A DNA stretch of 64,000 nt from Rubrimonas sp036770645 (GTDB lineage Bacteria > Pseudomonadota > Alphaproteobacteria > Rhodobacterales > Rhodobacteraceae), in the NCBI GenBank assembly GCA_036770645.1, contig DAIPIU010000005.1, positions 1-64,000 of the forward strand. Reading direction: 5' to 3'. A model generated the notes under the pieces. It did no database searches, was not told the origin of the DNA, and saw only the letters and a list, made by a program, of their open reading frames with translations. Of this stretch, positions 39,980-50,776 are shown piece by piece. The translations under genes were made by a program, and so were the position numbers. The first letter of the stretch is position 1. Each line of letters opens with the position of its first letter.

Positions 39980-41023
39980 TCAATCCCCGTCCAGCGCGTT
40001 GAAACCGGCCGCGCCGCCCAGCACCGACGCGGCCGCGCCTTCGACGCCCGCGCGCAGGGCAAGGATCGCGCGCAGCGCGGCCTCGACGGCGGGCCGGCGC
40101 GCAGGATCGGCCACCGCCGCATCCAGCGGCCCCGGGATCGACGCGACCGCCGTCTGCGCGGCGCGGAAACCCGCGTCCAGCGCCGCCGCGCGCTCGGACG
40201 GCAGGGCCGGTGCCAGCAGCGCCTCGACCAGCGCTTCGGAGGCCCCGAGCGCCCGCATCAGGTTCGGCAGAGACCGGGCCGACCGCCACGCCTCGGCCTG
40301 CCGCGGGGCGGGGCGGCTTTCCGTTCCCAGCGGCCGCGCCAGCCGCTGCACGGACTGCTCCAGCCCCATTGTCAGCGCCTTGCGCAGATCGCCCGCAGCC
40401 TCGCCGGCATCGCGATAGGGCGCGCGCCCTCCGGCCATCGCCGGGGCCCATGCGTCGCGCCAGCCATCCGCGACGGCGGCGGCGGTGTCGGCCAGATCGG
40501 CTGCGGCGCGCATCGCCAGCGCGCAGCGCGCCGGCCCAAGCGGGCCCGCGAAATCCGCCGACGCATCGAACAGCAGCCATTCCAGCGCCGTGAGGCCGCG
40601 CACCGAGACCGGCTGCGCGGCATAGGGTTCGGGGGGCGCATCCGCTGCCGCGAGCCGGGTAAGCGCGCGCGGCACCGCGCCGCGTTCGTCGGGCCAGAAG
40701 GCGATGGCGAAGGCGCGGTTGCCCTGTTCGAGCGGCCCGAAGCGCAGATGCGCCGCGCCCATCCAGGCATCCCAGGCTGCGCCATGCGCGGCCTCGACCG
40801 CCGCGCGCGCGCCGCCGGCGCAGAAGGCGCGCGCGGCCTCCGACAGCGCCGCGGTCGCGTCACGCAGCCGCTCCGTGGCGGGCAGGACCACGCGCGCGAG
40901 CGTACGCTCCACCGCCGCCACGTGCTGCTGCTGCGCCGCGGCCGGCGCCGCCGGCAACGCCAGCGCGAGGGCCAGCGCGAGGGCCAGCGCGAGGGCCAGC
41001 GCGAGGGCCGGGCCGCGGATCAC
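39980..41023 (-). CDS. Imelysin-family periplasmic protein with an (Ala-Leu)n signal peptide
   Basis: 347 residues, imelysin/M75 peptidase-like fold linked to iron acquisition. The signal peptide core is a run of nine or so Ala-Leu pairs encoded by four perfect 12-bp repeats (40961-41008). The domain shows RFGPLEQGNRAFAIAFWPDE and LTALEWLLFD; the usual GxHxxE motif is degenerate here (GLTALEWLL), as in the second imelysin type of such operons. It starts at GTG 41023, overlapping the stop of the di-heme gene (GTGA). Confidence 0.85.
   Translation of the reverse strand: MIRGPALALALALALALALALALPAAPAAAQQQHVAAVERTLARVVLPATERLRDATAALSEAARAFCAGGARAAVEAAHGAAWDAWMGAAHLRFGPLEQGNRAFAIAFWPDERGAVPRALTRLAAADAPPEPYAAQPVSVRGLTALEWLLFDASADFAGPLGPARCALAMRAAADLADTAAAVADGWRDAWAPAMAGGRAPYRDAGEAAGDLRKALTMGLEQSVQRLARPLGTESRPAPRQAEAWRSARSLPNLMRALGASEALVEALLAPALPSERAAALDAGFRAAQTAVASIPGPLDAAVADPARRPAVEAALRAILALRAGVEGAAASVLGGAAGFNALDGD
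40961..41008 (-). repeat. Four perfect 12-bp tandem repeats in an imelysin signal peptide
   Basis: Unit CAGCGCGAGGGC on the plus strand, four exact copies, encoding alternating Ala-Leu in the hydrophobic core of the signal peptide. Gain or loss of a unit would keep the frame and change core length by four residues. Confidence 0.95.
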
Positions 41024-42600
41024 AGCGACCCGAGGAAGCGCAGCAGCGCCGCGCGCTCCGCCTTCGGCATCGCCGCCACCGCGTCGCGGGCCGCCTGCGC
41101 CTCGCCGCCATGCCACAGGATCGCCTCGAGCACGCTGCGCGCGCGCCCGTCGTGCAGGTAATGCGCGGGCCCGCCCAGCACCGTCTCCGCCAGCCCCAGG
41201 CCCCAGAGGGGCGGCGTGCGCCATTCCCGCCCCGTCGCCACGCCCTCCGGGCGGCCGTCGGCCAGACCCTCGCCCATGTCGTGCAGCAGCAGGTCGGTGT
41301 AGGGCCAGATCAGCTGGAAGCTCTGCTCGGGCTGCCCGTCGAGCCGGTGCGTGACGTGTTTCGGCGCATGGCAGGCGGCGCAGCCCGCCCCGTGGAACAG
41401 GGCCTTGCCGCGCAGAACCTGCGGATCGTCCAGGTCGCGGCGGGCCGGCGGGGCGAGGTTGCGGGCGTAGAAGGCGACGAGGTCGAGCGCGTCGGCCGCC
41501 ACCTCGTATCCGCCATGCTCGGCGTCGTCGCCGTGCGGCGCCGCGCGGCAGGCCGCCTGCGCCGCGGTGCATTCGCCCCAGGGCGCGGGGTGCAGCGGCG
41601 TGGACAGGCCCATGTCGCCGGCGAAGGCCCCGGAGGACTGCGCCTTCACCGTGGGCGCGCCGGCCTTCCAGCCGAAGCGTCCCAGCATCGGGCGGTCGAA
41701 CTCGGCGGACCAGACGATGGAGGGGCGGCCGGAAATGCCGTCGCCGTCGATGTCGTCGGGGTCGGCCAGCGCCAGGATGTCGGCGGCCGGGATCGCCTCG
41801 AGCAGCCCCAGCCCGATCATCGGGGGCGTGAGGCGGGGCGACAGCATCGCGCCGGGCGCGAGCGGGCCATGGCCCGGCACCTCGGCCCGCCAGACCGGCC
41901 GGCGCAGCGACACGGTCTCGCCGTCCGCCAGCGCGACGGGGATCTCCTCCCAGTCGACCGCCACGCGCGCCTCGGCGCGGTGGCCCTGGATCGCGAAATC
42001 CTGAAGCTGCTCGCCATAGGCCGGATCGGGCGCGGTGGCGTGCCAGCCGGGGATGACCGCCTGCAGCGGGTGGGCGTCCGCCGGCACCGAGACGCGCAGG
42101 AACAGCCCCGGCGCGGGGTCCGCCCCCGGCTCGGGCGGCCGGCCGCGCCCGTCCTTGAGGTGGCAGGACTGGCAGGCCCTGGCATTGTAGAGCGGCCCGA
42201 GCCCGTCCGAGGCGATGGTCGAGGATGGGGCCGACACCCACAGCCGCTTGAACAGCCCGTTGCCGAGCCTGAAATCCATCTCGCGGTCGAAGCCCATGCC
42301 GGCCGAGGGCTGCGAGAATGCGTCTCGGCCCGGGGCGCGGCGGCTGGTGGTCGCGCCGCCGGCCATCGCCTCGAAGGGCTCGGGCGCGTCGAAGCCGGCG
42401 GGCGGGGCCAGCACGGAGGCGACCCGCGCGGCCTCCGCCGCGCTGCGCGGGACCATGGGCAGATGCGCGTCGGTCAGCGCCGGCATGGCGGGGCCGGCCG
42501 CGCCTTCCGCGTCCCGGCCGACAGCGCCGAGCAGCGCCGCCAGCGACGCGGCGGCGAGCGCCCCGATGGCCGCGGGGCCGGGCCGGGGCGCGCGCCTCAC
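41020..42600 (-). CDS. Di-heme oxidoreductase, DUF1111 family (thiol oxidoreductase-like)
   Basis: 526 residues, periplasmic. A signal-anchor-like N-terminus is followed by two c-type haem sites, CQSCH (143-147) and CAACH (407-411), in the DUF1111 fold related to MauG and bacterial cytochrome c peroxidase. A calcium-like loop DPDDIDGDGISGRPS lies between them. It sits between two imelysin genes, a conserved arrangement. A redox step on iron or on a periplasmic ligand is a reasonable guess. It starts at GTG 42600, overlapping the stop of the first imelysin gene. Confidence 0.9.
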   Translation of the reverse strand: MRRAPRPGPAAIGALAAASLAALLGAVGRDAEGAAGPAMPALTDAHLPMVPRSAAEAARVASVLAPPAGFDAPEPFEAMAGGATTSRRAPGRDAFSQPSAGMGFDREMDFRLGNGLFKRLWVSAPSSTIASDGLGPLYNARACQSCHLKDGRGRPPEPGADPAPGLFLRVSVPADAHPLQAVIPGWHATAPDPAYGEQLQDFAIQGHRAEARVAVDWEEIPVALADGETVSLRRPVWRAEVPGHGPLAPGAMLSPRLTPPMIGLGLLEAIPAADILALADPDDIDGDGISGRPSIVWSAEFDRPMLGRFGWKAGAPTVKAQSSGAFAGDMGLSTPLHPAPWGECTAAQAACRAAPHGDDAEHGGYEVAADALDLVAFYARNLAPPARRDLDDPQVLRGKALFHGAGCAACHAPKHVTHRLDGQPEQSFQLIWPYTDLLLHDMGEGLADGRPEGVATGREWRTPPLWGLGLAETVLGGPAHYLHDGRARSVLEAILWHGGEAQAARDAVAAMPKAERAALLRFLGSL

Positions 42601-43865
42601 TGGAACACCGCCGTGGGGTCGTCGAGGCTGTCCGAGCCCTCGACCGCGATGGCGCCGAGCCCAAGCGCCGCGACCGCCCGCTCGATCTCGCGGGTCTGGG
42701 CCACCAGCGCATCGACCGCGGCCGTGATCAGCGCGGCACCGGCGTCGTTGCCGGGGGCGAGCATCATGTCGTAGGCCATGCCGCCTTCGGCCGCATCCGC
42801 CATGGCCTGCAGCGCCGCCACCGACGCGTCGAGCCGCGCGCGCAGCCGCGCATCCGTCTCCGGATCGACGGCCGCCACCAGATCGGCGGCCGAGGGGCCC
42901 GCGACCGCCGTGCCGTCGGGCCGGACATAGCGGCCGAGATAGATGCTGCGCATGCCCACCGCATTGTCGAGGTGACTGGCATGGGTGTTGTCGGAGAAGC
43001 AGTCGTGCTCCTCCTCCGGGTCGTTCAGCATCAGCCCCAGCTTCATGCGCTCGCCCGCGAGTTCGCCGTAGGACAGCGAGCCGAGCCCGGTGAAGAGCGC
43101 CGCCAGCCCGGCATCGGCGTCGGCCGTCACAGCGTCCCGTGCCGCGCCCCCCGCGGCCCATTGATCGGCCATCCAGGAAAGATCCTCGACCAGCAGGTCG
43201 GTCGCGACGCGCAGATAGGCCCCGCGACGGTCGCAGTTGCCGCCGGTGCAGGCAGCCCCGACGGCGAAATCGGTGTATGGCCGGTCGCCCGCGCCGGGGC
43301 CGGTGCCGTTCAGGTCCTGCCCCCAGAGCAGGAACTCGACCGCGTGCCAGCCGGTCGCGACGTTGCTTTCCACCGCGTCCGCCTCGTGCAGCGTCTCGCG
43401 CAGCAGCGCCGCGTCGATCACGGTCGCGTCGACCTCGCCGCCCGAAAGGCTGAAGCGGGGATTGGCGATGACGTTGACCTGCGCATAGGGGTTTTCGTCC
43501 GATCCGGCATAGCCGGCATCGACATAGTCGATCAGCCCCTCGTCGAGCGGCCAGGCGTTCACCCGGCCCTCCCAGTCGTCGACGATGGGGTTGCCGAAGC
43601 GGAACGCCTCGGTCTGCTGGTAGGGGATGCGGGCGGCGATCCAGGCCGCGCGGGCGTCGGCGAGCGCGGCCTCGGAGGGCGCGGCCAGCAGCCTGTCGAC
43701 GGCGGCCGACAGCGCGCGCGCGCCGTCTCGGGCGTCGGCGTAATTGGCGGCGGCGATGTCGGCATAGGTCGCGACCACCGCGGCGCGGTCGGCGGCGAAG
43801 GCGGAAGTCGCGAAGGCTGGTGCGGCGAGCAGCGCCGCGGCTGCCACGAGGGGGGCGGGTCTCAC
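42597..43865 (-). CDS. Imelysin family protein (peptidase M75-like, iron-regulated)
   Basis: 422 residues, exported (signal peptide of about 29 residues ending AFA). The imelysin motif GWHAVEFLLWGQDLNGTG contains the HxxE metal-binding pair, and HDCFSDNTHASHLDNAVG is typical of the IrpA-like branch. Iron binding and uptake are the likely role. It starts at GTG 43865 with GGAAAGGA upstream. First gene of the leftward operon imelysin, di-heme protein, imelysin, DUF1513, all joined by overlaps or a 5-base gap. Confidence 0.92.
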   Translation of the reverse strand: MRPAPLVAAAALLAAPAFATSAFAADRAAVVATYADIAAANYADARDGARALSAAVDRLLAAPSEAALADARAAWIAARIPYQQTEAFRFGNPIVDDWEGRVNAWPLDEGLIDYVDAGYAGSDENPYAQVNVIANPRFSLSGGEVDATVIDAALLRETLHEADAVESNVATGWHAVEFLLWGQDLNGTGPGAGDRPYTDFAVGAACTGGNCDRRGAYLRVATDLLVEDLSWMADQWAAGGAARDAVTADADAGLAALFTGLGSLSYGELAGERMKLGLMLNDPEEEHDCFSDNTHASHLDNAVGMRSIYLGRYVRPDGTAVAGPSAADLVAAVDPETDARLRARLDASVAALQAMADAAEGGMAYDMMLAPGNDAGAALITAAVDALVAQTREIERAVAALGLGAIAVEGSDSLDDPTAVFQ

Positions 43866-43970
43866 AGTGGATCCTTTCCGCGCTGGATGACTGACGCGGG
43901 CTGGCTGGGCCGGTCGCGCCGGCCTCCTCGCTCGGCCCATCCGGGCCGTCCCATCGTCAGTATCTCAGGC

Positions 43971-43981
43971 GGAAGCGTTCC
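43971..43981. promoter_or_regulatory. Candidate iron-response palindrome upstream of the imelysin operon
   Basis: GGAA-GCG-TTCC about 105 bases before the first imelysin gene. Ten of its eleven bases recur in the dps promoter at 44598. It resembles the GAA-N3-TTC core of ICE/Irr boxes. It also touches a small hairpin (43980-44000) that may end the dps transcript. Confidence 0.4.
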
Positions 43982-44049
43982 CGGTCAATTCCCGACCGGG
44001 ACACTCAGGAACAGTCGGACCGCGGCCCGCGGCCGCAGCCGGGCCGGCG

Positions 44050-44523
44050 TCAGCCCTCGAGATGCGCGCCGAGCATCCAGGCGAACTTGTCGTGCGCGGC
44101 GGCGCGCTCGATGGCCATGTCGTTGGTCACCATGTCGCCATGGCGGTCGGCAAGCTCGGCTAGCGCCAGCAGGCCGCCCGACAGCGCCTCCTGATCGGCC
44201 TTCAGCGCGGCGACCATGGCGGCGGCGTCGATGCGGCCGTCGCATTCCGCGATGCGGGCGCGGCCCATCAGCACGCTGCCGCGGCCTTCCGCATGGGCGC
44301 CGATGGCCTTGACGCGCTCCTGCAGTTCGTCCTGCGCCTCGAAATGATCCTCGTAGATCTTCTGGAACAGCTCGTGCAGCGGGCCGAAGGCCATGCCGGT
44401 GACGTTCCAGTGGTAGTTCTGCGCCTTCAGCGTCTCGACGGTCAGATCCGCGACGAACTGGGTCAGCGCGTCGACGATCTCGGCGACGGCGTCCGGAGCG
44501 GTCTTGGTCACGAGGCCGGTCAT
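44050..44523 (-). CDS. dps: DNA starvation/stationary-phase protection protein Dps
   Basis: 157 residues, ferritin-like four-helix protein that forms 12-mers, oxidises Fe(II) with hydrogen peroxide and stores it. The ferroxidase-site residues are in QNYHWNVTG and HELFQKIYEDHFEAQDELQE. It is transcribed in the same direction as the imelysin operon, 184 bases upstream of it. An ICE-like box lies about 75 bases before its start. Confidence 0.95.
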   Translation of the reverse strand: MTGLVTKTAPDAVAEIVDALTQFVADLTVETLKAQNYHWNVTGMAFGPLHELFQKIYEDHFEAQDELQERVKAIGAHAEGRGSVLMGRARIAECDGRIDAAAMVAALKADQEALSGGLLALAELADRHGDMVTNDMAIERAAAHDKFAWMLGAHLEG

Positions 44524-44594
44524 GGCGTCCTCCTTGTCATGGGTTGTCGCGGGCGTGCGGCCCGCCACGGGCTGGCTGTGATCGGCTGGCCCTG

Positions 44595-44611
44595 TCTGGA
44601 AGCGTTCTAAA
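44595..44611. promoter_or_regulatory. ICE/Irr-like iron box upstream of dps
   Basis: TCTGGAA-GCG-TTCTAAA compared with the iron control element consensus TTTAGAA-N3-TTCTAAA: 12 of the 14 specified bases agree. The position is right for control of dps, which lies 72 bases downstream on the minus strand. Confidence 0.5.
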
Positions 44612-45071
44612 CTGCCTGCGGCGGTTTGGCCACCCCCGCGACCTCCACCAACCGCCGCGCGAGCCAGAGAATCAGGCGCCGGCGCTCGCGCCGCACGGCG
44701 CGCGCGACAAGGAACCGGGCGCTGTCGCCGTCGCCCTCGGCCGTGGCGCGCAGCAGCGCGAGCAGCCACGCCTCGCCGAAGGCCGGGACTGCCGCGCCCC
44801 TCGGATGGAAGGACAGCGGCCGCAGCGCCGCGCCGTCGAGCGCCGCCAGCAGCGCGCGGCCGCAGGCGTCGCGGGCTGCCTCGCCCGCGGGCGCGATCAG
44901 CGCGCAGGCACGGTCGAGATCGAGCGGCGGGCCGCAGAGCGCGGCGAGCGACCAGCGCCGCAGATCTTCGAGCAGGGCGGCGTCGGCATCGCCCGGGGCC
45001 GGTCCGGCGGGCGGCGGCACGGGAGCGCGCCGGAGGGGCCGCGGCAGGGAAAGGGGGATCGCCGTGGCCAT
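44607..45071 (-). CDS. Hypothetical protein upstream of dps
   Basis: 154 residues from the ATG at 45071; an in-frame ATG at 45146 could add 25. A soluble, helical, Ala/Leu/Arg-rich protein with no signal peptide. The order of features (LLEDLRRW, then RPLSFHPRGA, then FLVARAVRRERRRLILWLAR) loosely resembles the HemP-linked protein at 38304, so the two may be distant relatives in iron metabolism; this is tentative. Its stop overlaps the ICE-like box before dps. Confidence 0.5.
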   Translation of the reverse strand: MATAIPLSLPRPLRRAPVPPPAGPAPGDADAALLEDLRRWSLAALCGPPLDLDRACALIAPAGEAARDACGRALLAALDGAALRPLSFHPRGAAVPAFGEAWLLALLRATAEGDGDSARFLVARAVRRERRRLILWLARRLVEVAGVAKPPQAV

Positions 45072-45286
45072 GCAGTCGCTGTCTCCGCTCGCGCCGGAAC
45101 CCGGCTCCCGCCGCAGCCTTCCGGCCGCGCGGCCATTACCTGACAAATACGATCAAGATAATGCCGCGCGCAAGGCCACCTTGGTCGCAGGCCGTCCCGC
45201 GCGCGCCCGTCCCCCGCCGCCCTTGCCGCGGCCGCCGCCTTGCGTAGCTTGGGCGGCGGGCCGCGGCGGCCCTGCGGAGGCAAGCG

Positions 45287-48151
45287 ATGTCGATCGGTCC
45301 CGGCGACCGGCTGCACCTCGTGGACGGTTCGGGCTTCATCTTCCGCGCCTTCCACGCCCTGCCGCCCCTCACCCGGAAATCCGACGGCCTGCCGGTCGGC
45401 GCGGTGTCGGGCTTCTGCGCCATGCTGTTCCGCCTGCTCGAGGAAGGACGGGCCGCCGAACGCCCGACGCATCTGGCGGTGGTGTTCGACCACTCCTCGA
45501 AAACCTTCCGCAACGACATCTACCCCGCCTACAAGGCCCACCGGCCCGACCCGCCCCCGGAGCTGGTGCCGCAGTTCCCGCTGATCCGCGACGCCACCCG
45601 CGCCTTCAACCTCGCCTGCATCGAGACCGAGGGCTTCGAGGCCGACGACATCATCGCCACCTACGCGCGGCGCGCCGCGGCGGCGGGGGCCGCGGTGACC
45701 ATCGTCTCGGCCGACAAGGACCTGATGCAGCTGGTGGACGACCGCATCCTGCTGATGAAGCCGGGGCTGAAGGGCGGCGCGGACGAGCGCATCGACGCAG
45801 GCGGCGTGGCCGAGAAGTTCGGCGTGGCCCCCGACCGCGTGGTGGACGTGCAGGCGCTGGCCGGCGACAGCGTCGACAACGTGCCGGGCGCGCCGGGCAT
45901 CGGCATCAAGACCGCCGCGCAGCTGATCGCCGAATACGGCGATCTCGACACGCTGCTGGCGCGCGCGGGGGAGATCCGCCAGCCGAAGCGCCGCGAGACG
46001 CTGCTGGCCCATGCCGAGCAGGTGCGCGTCTCGCGCCGGCTGGTGACCCTGTGCGACGCGGTGCCCGGCCTGCCGGACTGGGCGGAACTGGCGGTGCGCG
46101 ACCCCGAACCCGCGGTGCTGATCGGCTTTCTCAAGGCGATGGAGTTCCGCAGCCTGACGACCCGCGTGGCCGAGGCCATCGGGGCGGAGGCCGGCGGGAT
46201 CGGGGCGTCGAGCGTGGCGATGCCCGAGGGCTTCGTCGCGGACCCGCCGCCGCCCCCGCCGGTCGAAGGCGTGGCCGCCGGCGCCGTCCCGGCCGAGCCC
46301 ATCGACCCCGCCGCCTACGCCATCGTCCGCGACGCGGACGCCCTGCGCGCATGGGTGGCCGAGGCGACCGAGATCGGGGCCGTCGCCGTCGACACCGAGA
46401 CCACCGCGCTCGACGAGATGACGGCCGATCTCGTCGGCGTCTCGCTGGCGACCGCGCCGGGCCGCGCCTGCTACATCCCGCTCGGGCACAGGGAGGGCGA
46501 CGCAGACCTGTTCGGGGCGGCGCGCCTTGCGCCGGGCCAGATGGACCGCGAGGAGGCGCTCGCGATCCTGCGCCCGATGATGGCCGACCCGGCGGTGCTG
46601 AAGATCGGCCAGAACCTCAAATACGACCTGAAGGTGCTGCGCCGCTTCGGCGTCGAGGTGGCCCCCATCGACGACACCATGCTGCTGTCCTACGCGCAGG
46701 GGGCGGGGCTGGGCGGGCACGGCATGGACGCCCTGTCCAAGCGCCTGCTCGACCACCAGCCGATCCCGATCAAGGAGCTGATCGGTTCGGGCAAATCCCA
46801 GATCACCTTCGCCCGCGTGCCCGTCGACAAGGCCGCCGCCTATGCCGCCGAGGACGCGGACGTGACGCTGCGCCTGCACCGCGTGCTCAAGCCCGGTCTC
46901 GTCGCCCATCGCGTGACCACGGTCTATGAGACGTTGGAGCGCCCCCTCGTCCCCGTGCTGGCCGCGATGGAGATGGCGGGGGTGAAGGTCGACCGCGACG
47001 CCCTGTCCCGCCTGTCGGGCCTGTTCGCCCAGCGCATGGCCGCGCTGGAGGACGAGATCCACGGCCTCGCCGGCGGCGCCTTCAACGTGGGCAGCCCCAA
47101 GCAGCTCGGCGAGGTGCTGTTCGACCGTCTGGGCCTGCCCGGCGGCGTGCGCGGCGACAAGACCGGCGCCTATGTCACCGACGCCGACATGCTGGAGCAG
47201 CTTGCCGCCCAGGGCCACGACCTGCCGGCGAGGGTGCTGGACTGGCGGCAGCTGTCCAAGCTCAAGGGCACCTACACCGACGCGCTGCAGACCCACATCA
47301 ACGCCGAGACCGGGCGCGTGCACACCTCCTTCTCGCTGGCGGCCACCACCACGGGGCGCCTCGCCTCGACCGACCCGAACCTGCAGAACATCCCCGTCCG
47401 CACCGAGGAGGGCCGCCGCATCCGCGAGGCCTTCGTGGCCGAGCCGGGCAACATGCTGGTCTCGCTCGACTACTCGCAGATCGAGCTGCGGATCCTCGCG
47501 CACATCGCCGATATCCCCGAGCTTAAGCAGGCCTTCCGCGACGGGCTGGACATCCACGCCATGACCGCGGCGGAGATGTTCGGCGTGCCGATCGAGGGCA
47601 TGGACCCCATGATCCGGCGCCAGGCCAAGGCGATCAACTTCGGCGTGATCTACGGCATCTCGGCCTTCGGCCTGTCCAACAACCTGCGCATCCCGCAATC
47701 CGAGGCCAAGGCCTTCATCGACCGCTATTTCGAACGCTTCCCCGGCATCCGCGCCTACATGGACCGCACGCGCGAGGCGGCGAAGCGCGACGGGTTCGTC
47801 AGCACCCTGTTCGGCCGCAGGGTGCACACGCCGGAGATCAACGCCCGCGGGCCGCGCGCCGGCTTCGCGTATCGCGCCGCCATCAACGCGCCCATCCAGG
47901 GCACCGCGGCCGACGTGATCCGCCGCGCCATGATCCGCATCCCCCCCGCGCTTGCGGCGGCGGGCCTGTCGGCGCGCATGCTGCTGCAGGTGCATGACGA
48001 ACTGCTGTTCGAGGCGCCCGAGGGGCAGGCGGCGGAGACGGCGGCCGTGGCGAAGCGCGTCATGGAGGCGGCGGCCCTGCCGGCGGTCGCCTTCGACATC
48101 CCGCTGACCGTCGAGGCCGGCCTCGGGCAGAGCTGGGCGCAGGCGCACTGA
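45287..48151 (+). CDS. polA: DNA polymerase I
   Basis: 954 residues; repair and Okazaki-fragment processing. All three domains are present: 5' nuclease (LHLVDGSGFIFRAFHALPPL at the start, with EADDIIATYA and AGDSVDNVPG), a 3'-5' exonuclease with the DTE motif in AVDTETTALDEM, and the polymerase with LVSLDYSQIELRILAHI, the O-helix RRQAKAINFGVIYGISAFGL and LLQVHDELLFE. The ATG at 45287 is preceded by GGAGG. Confidence 0.98.
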   Translation: MSIGPGDRLHLVDGSGFIFRAFHALPPLTRKSDGLPVGAVSGFCAMLFRLLEEGRAAERPTHLAVVFDHSSKTFRNDIYPAYKAHRPDPPPELVPQFPLIRDATRAFNLACIETEGFEADDIIATYARRAAAAGAAVTIVSADKDLMQLVDDRILLMKPGLKGGADERIDAGGVAEKFGVAPDRVVDVQALAGDSVDNVPGAPGIGIKTAAQLIAEYGDLDTLLARAGEIRQPKRRETLLAHAEQVRVSRRLVTLCDAVPGLPDWAELAVRDPEPAVLIGFLKAMEFRSLTTRVAEAIGAEAGGIGASSVAMPEGFVADPPPPPPVEGVAAGAVPAEPIDPAAYAIVRDADALRAWVAEATEIGAVAVDTETTALDEMTADLVGVSLATAPGRACYIPLGHREGDADLFGAARLAPGQMDREEALAILRPMMADPAVLKIGQNLKYDLKVLRRFGVEVAPIDDTMLLSYAQGAGLGGHGMDALSKRLLDHQPIPIKELIGSGKSQITFARVPVDKAAAYAAEDADVTLRLHRVLKPGLVAHRVTTVYETLERPLVPVLAAMEMAGVKVDRDALSRLSGLFAQRMAALEDEIHGLAGGAFNVGSPKQLGEVLFDRLGLPGGVRGDKTGAYVTDADMLEQLAAQGHDLPARVLDWRQLSKLKGTYTDALQTHINAETGRVHTSFSLAATTTGRLASTDPNLQNIPVRTEEGRRIREAFVAEPGNMLVSLDYSQIELRILAHIADIPELKQAFRDGLDIHAMTAAEMFGVPIEGMDPMIRRQAKAINFGVIYGISAFGLSNNLRIPQSEAKAFIDRYFERFPGIRAYMDRTREAAKRDGFVSTLFGRRVHTPEINARGPRAGFAYRAAINAPIQGTAADVIRRAMIRIPPALAAAGLSARMLLQVHDELLFEAPEGQAAETAAVAKRVMEAAALPAVAFDIPLTVEAGLGQSWAQAH

Positions 48152-48379
48152 GCATCCGCGGCGACGCGGTGCCGCCGCCGGCCGCGACCCGCGGGCGCCG
48201 GTCCCCCGTCCCGACCGTTTCCGCGCCGCGCGCAGGGGGCGCCCGGCCGCCCCGCATGCCGGCCATGCGGCGCGGCGGCCCCGATCCGGGAGGTTCGGAA
48301 CCCGTCCGGCCCCGGCCGGGATTGACGGCGCCCGCCGCAGCGCGTCCCATCCCGACCCTCCGGGCAGACGAGGACCCCG

Positions 48380-49144
48380 ATGAGCCGAAAGCCACCGCTT
48401 CTGTTCCTGCACGGCGCGTTCGGCGGGCCGGAGATGTGGCTGCGCTTCGTCGCCCCGTGGTTCGCCGCCCGGGGCCACGCTGTGGCGGCCCCGCCCCTGC
48501 CCGGGCCCGGCGCGCCGGCGCGGGCCCGGCTGCGCGACTATGTGCGGGCGGCGCGCGCGGCGGCGGATGCGCTGGGTGGTCGCCCGGTGGTGATCGGGCA
48601 TTCCCTCGGCGGCCTGGTGGCGCAGCATCTCGCGACCGAGCGGCGGCTGGCGGGCCTGGCGCTGGTCGGCTCGCCGGGGCCGGCGGGGCTGGGGCCCAGC
48701 CTGTGGCGGCTGTCAGCCCAGCGGCCCAAGGTGCTGGCGGCGCTGATGGTCGCGCAGGCCGGGGCCGGGGCCATGCTGGGGGTCGAGGCCGCGCGCCGGG
48801 CGCTGTTCACCGACGACACGCCCGAGGCCTGGATCGTCGAGGTCTGCCCCGCGCCCTCGGCCGAGAGCCCGCTGGCGCTGATGGACGGGCTCGGCTGGGA
48901 TCTGCCGCTGTTCTGGCCGCTGGCCCGCGGCATCCCGACGCTCGCGCTGATGGGCGACGGCGACGCCTTCATCCCCCGCAGCGACCTCGCCGCGCTCGCC
49001 ATGAGCTATGCGGCCGAGACCGAGGTGCTGGACGGCATGGCGCATGGCGCGCCCATCGATCCCCGCTGGAAGCGGCTGGCCTGGCGGATCGACGCCTGGC
49101 TCGAGGAGCGGATCGCGCCGCGGCTGGTGGCCGCGGCGCGCTGA
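48380..49144 (+). CDS. Alpha/beta-fold hydrolase
   Basis: 254 residues, cytoplasmic. Oxyanion region FLHGAFGG, nucleophile elbow GHSLGG (Ser at about 75), acidic residue in MGDGDAFIP and the catalytic His in DGMAHGAP. Substrate unknown. It lies 228 bases after polA; that spacer holds nothing I recognise. A hairpin (49155-49174) separates it from the convergent degP-type gene. Confidence 0.85.
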   Translation: MSRKPPLLFLHGAFGGPEMWLRFVAPWFAARGHAVAAPPLPGPGAPARARLRDYVRAARAAADALGGRPVVIGHSLGGLVAQHLATERRLAGLALVGSPGPAGLGPSLWRLSAQRPKVLAALMVAQAGAGAMLGVEAARRALFTDDTPEAWIVEVCPAPSAESPLALMDGLGWDLPLFWPLARGIPTLALMGDGDAFIPRSDLAALAMSYAAETEVLDGMAHGAPIDPRWKRLAWRIDAWLEERIAPRLVAAAR

Positions 49145-49154
49145 CGGAAAGGGT

Positions 49155-49174
49155 CGGCCCCGCCGCCGGGGCCG
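49155..49174. terminator. Bidirectional hairpin between the hydrolase gene and degP
   Basis: A 7-bp stem (CGGCCCC / GGGGCCG) with a 6-nt loop in the 36-base space between two convergent stop codons. No T-run follows on either strand. Confidence 0.45.
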
Positions 49175-49180
49175 GGACGG

Positions 49181-50641
<1,461 letters not shown>

Positions 50642-50776
50642 GATGGGTGTCTCCCTGGTTCGGCCGGGCCGCCCTCCGGACGCGCCCGACCCTGTCATCG
50701 CAGGCCATATGGCGGCCATTGGGGCGGCCGCGGGGCGGAACCGGGCGCTAACGGCGCCCGGCCCAAGGTCGGACGC

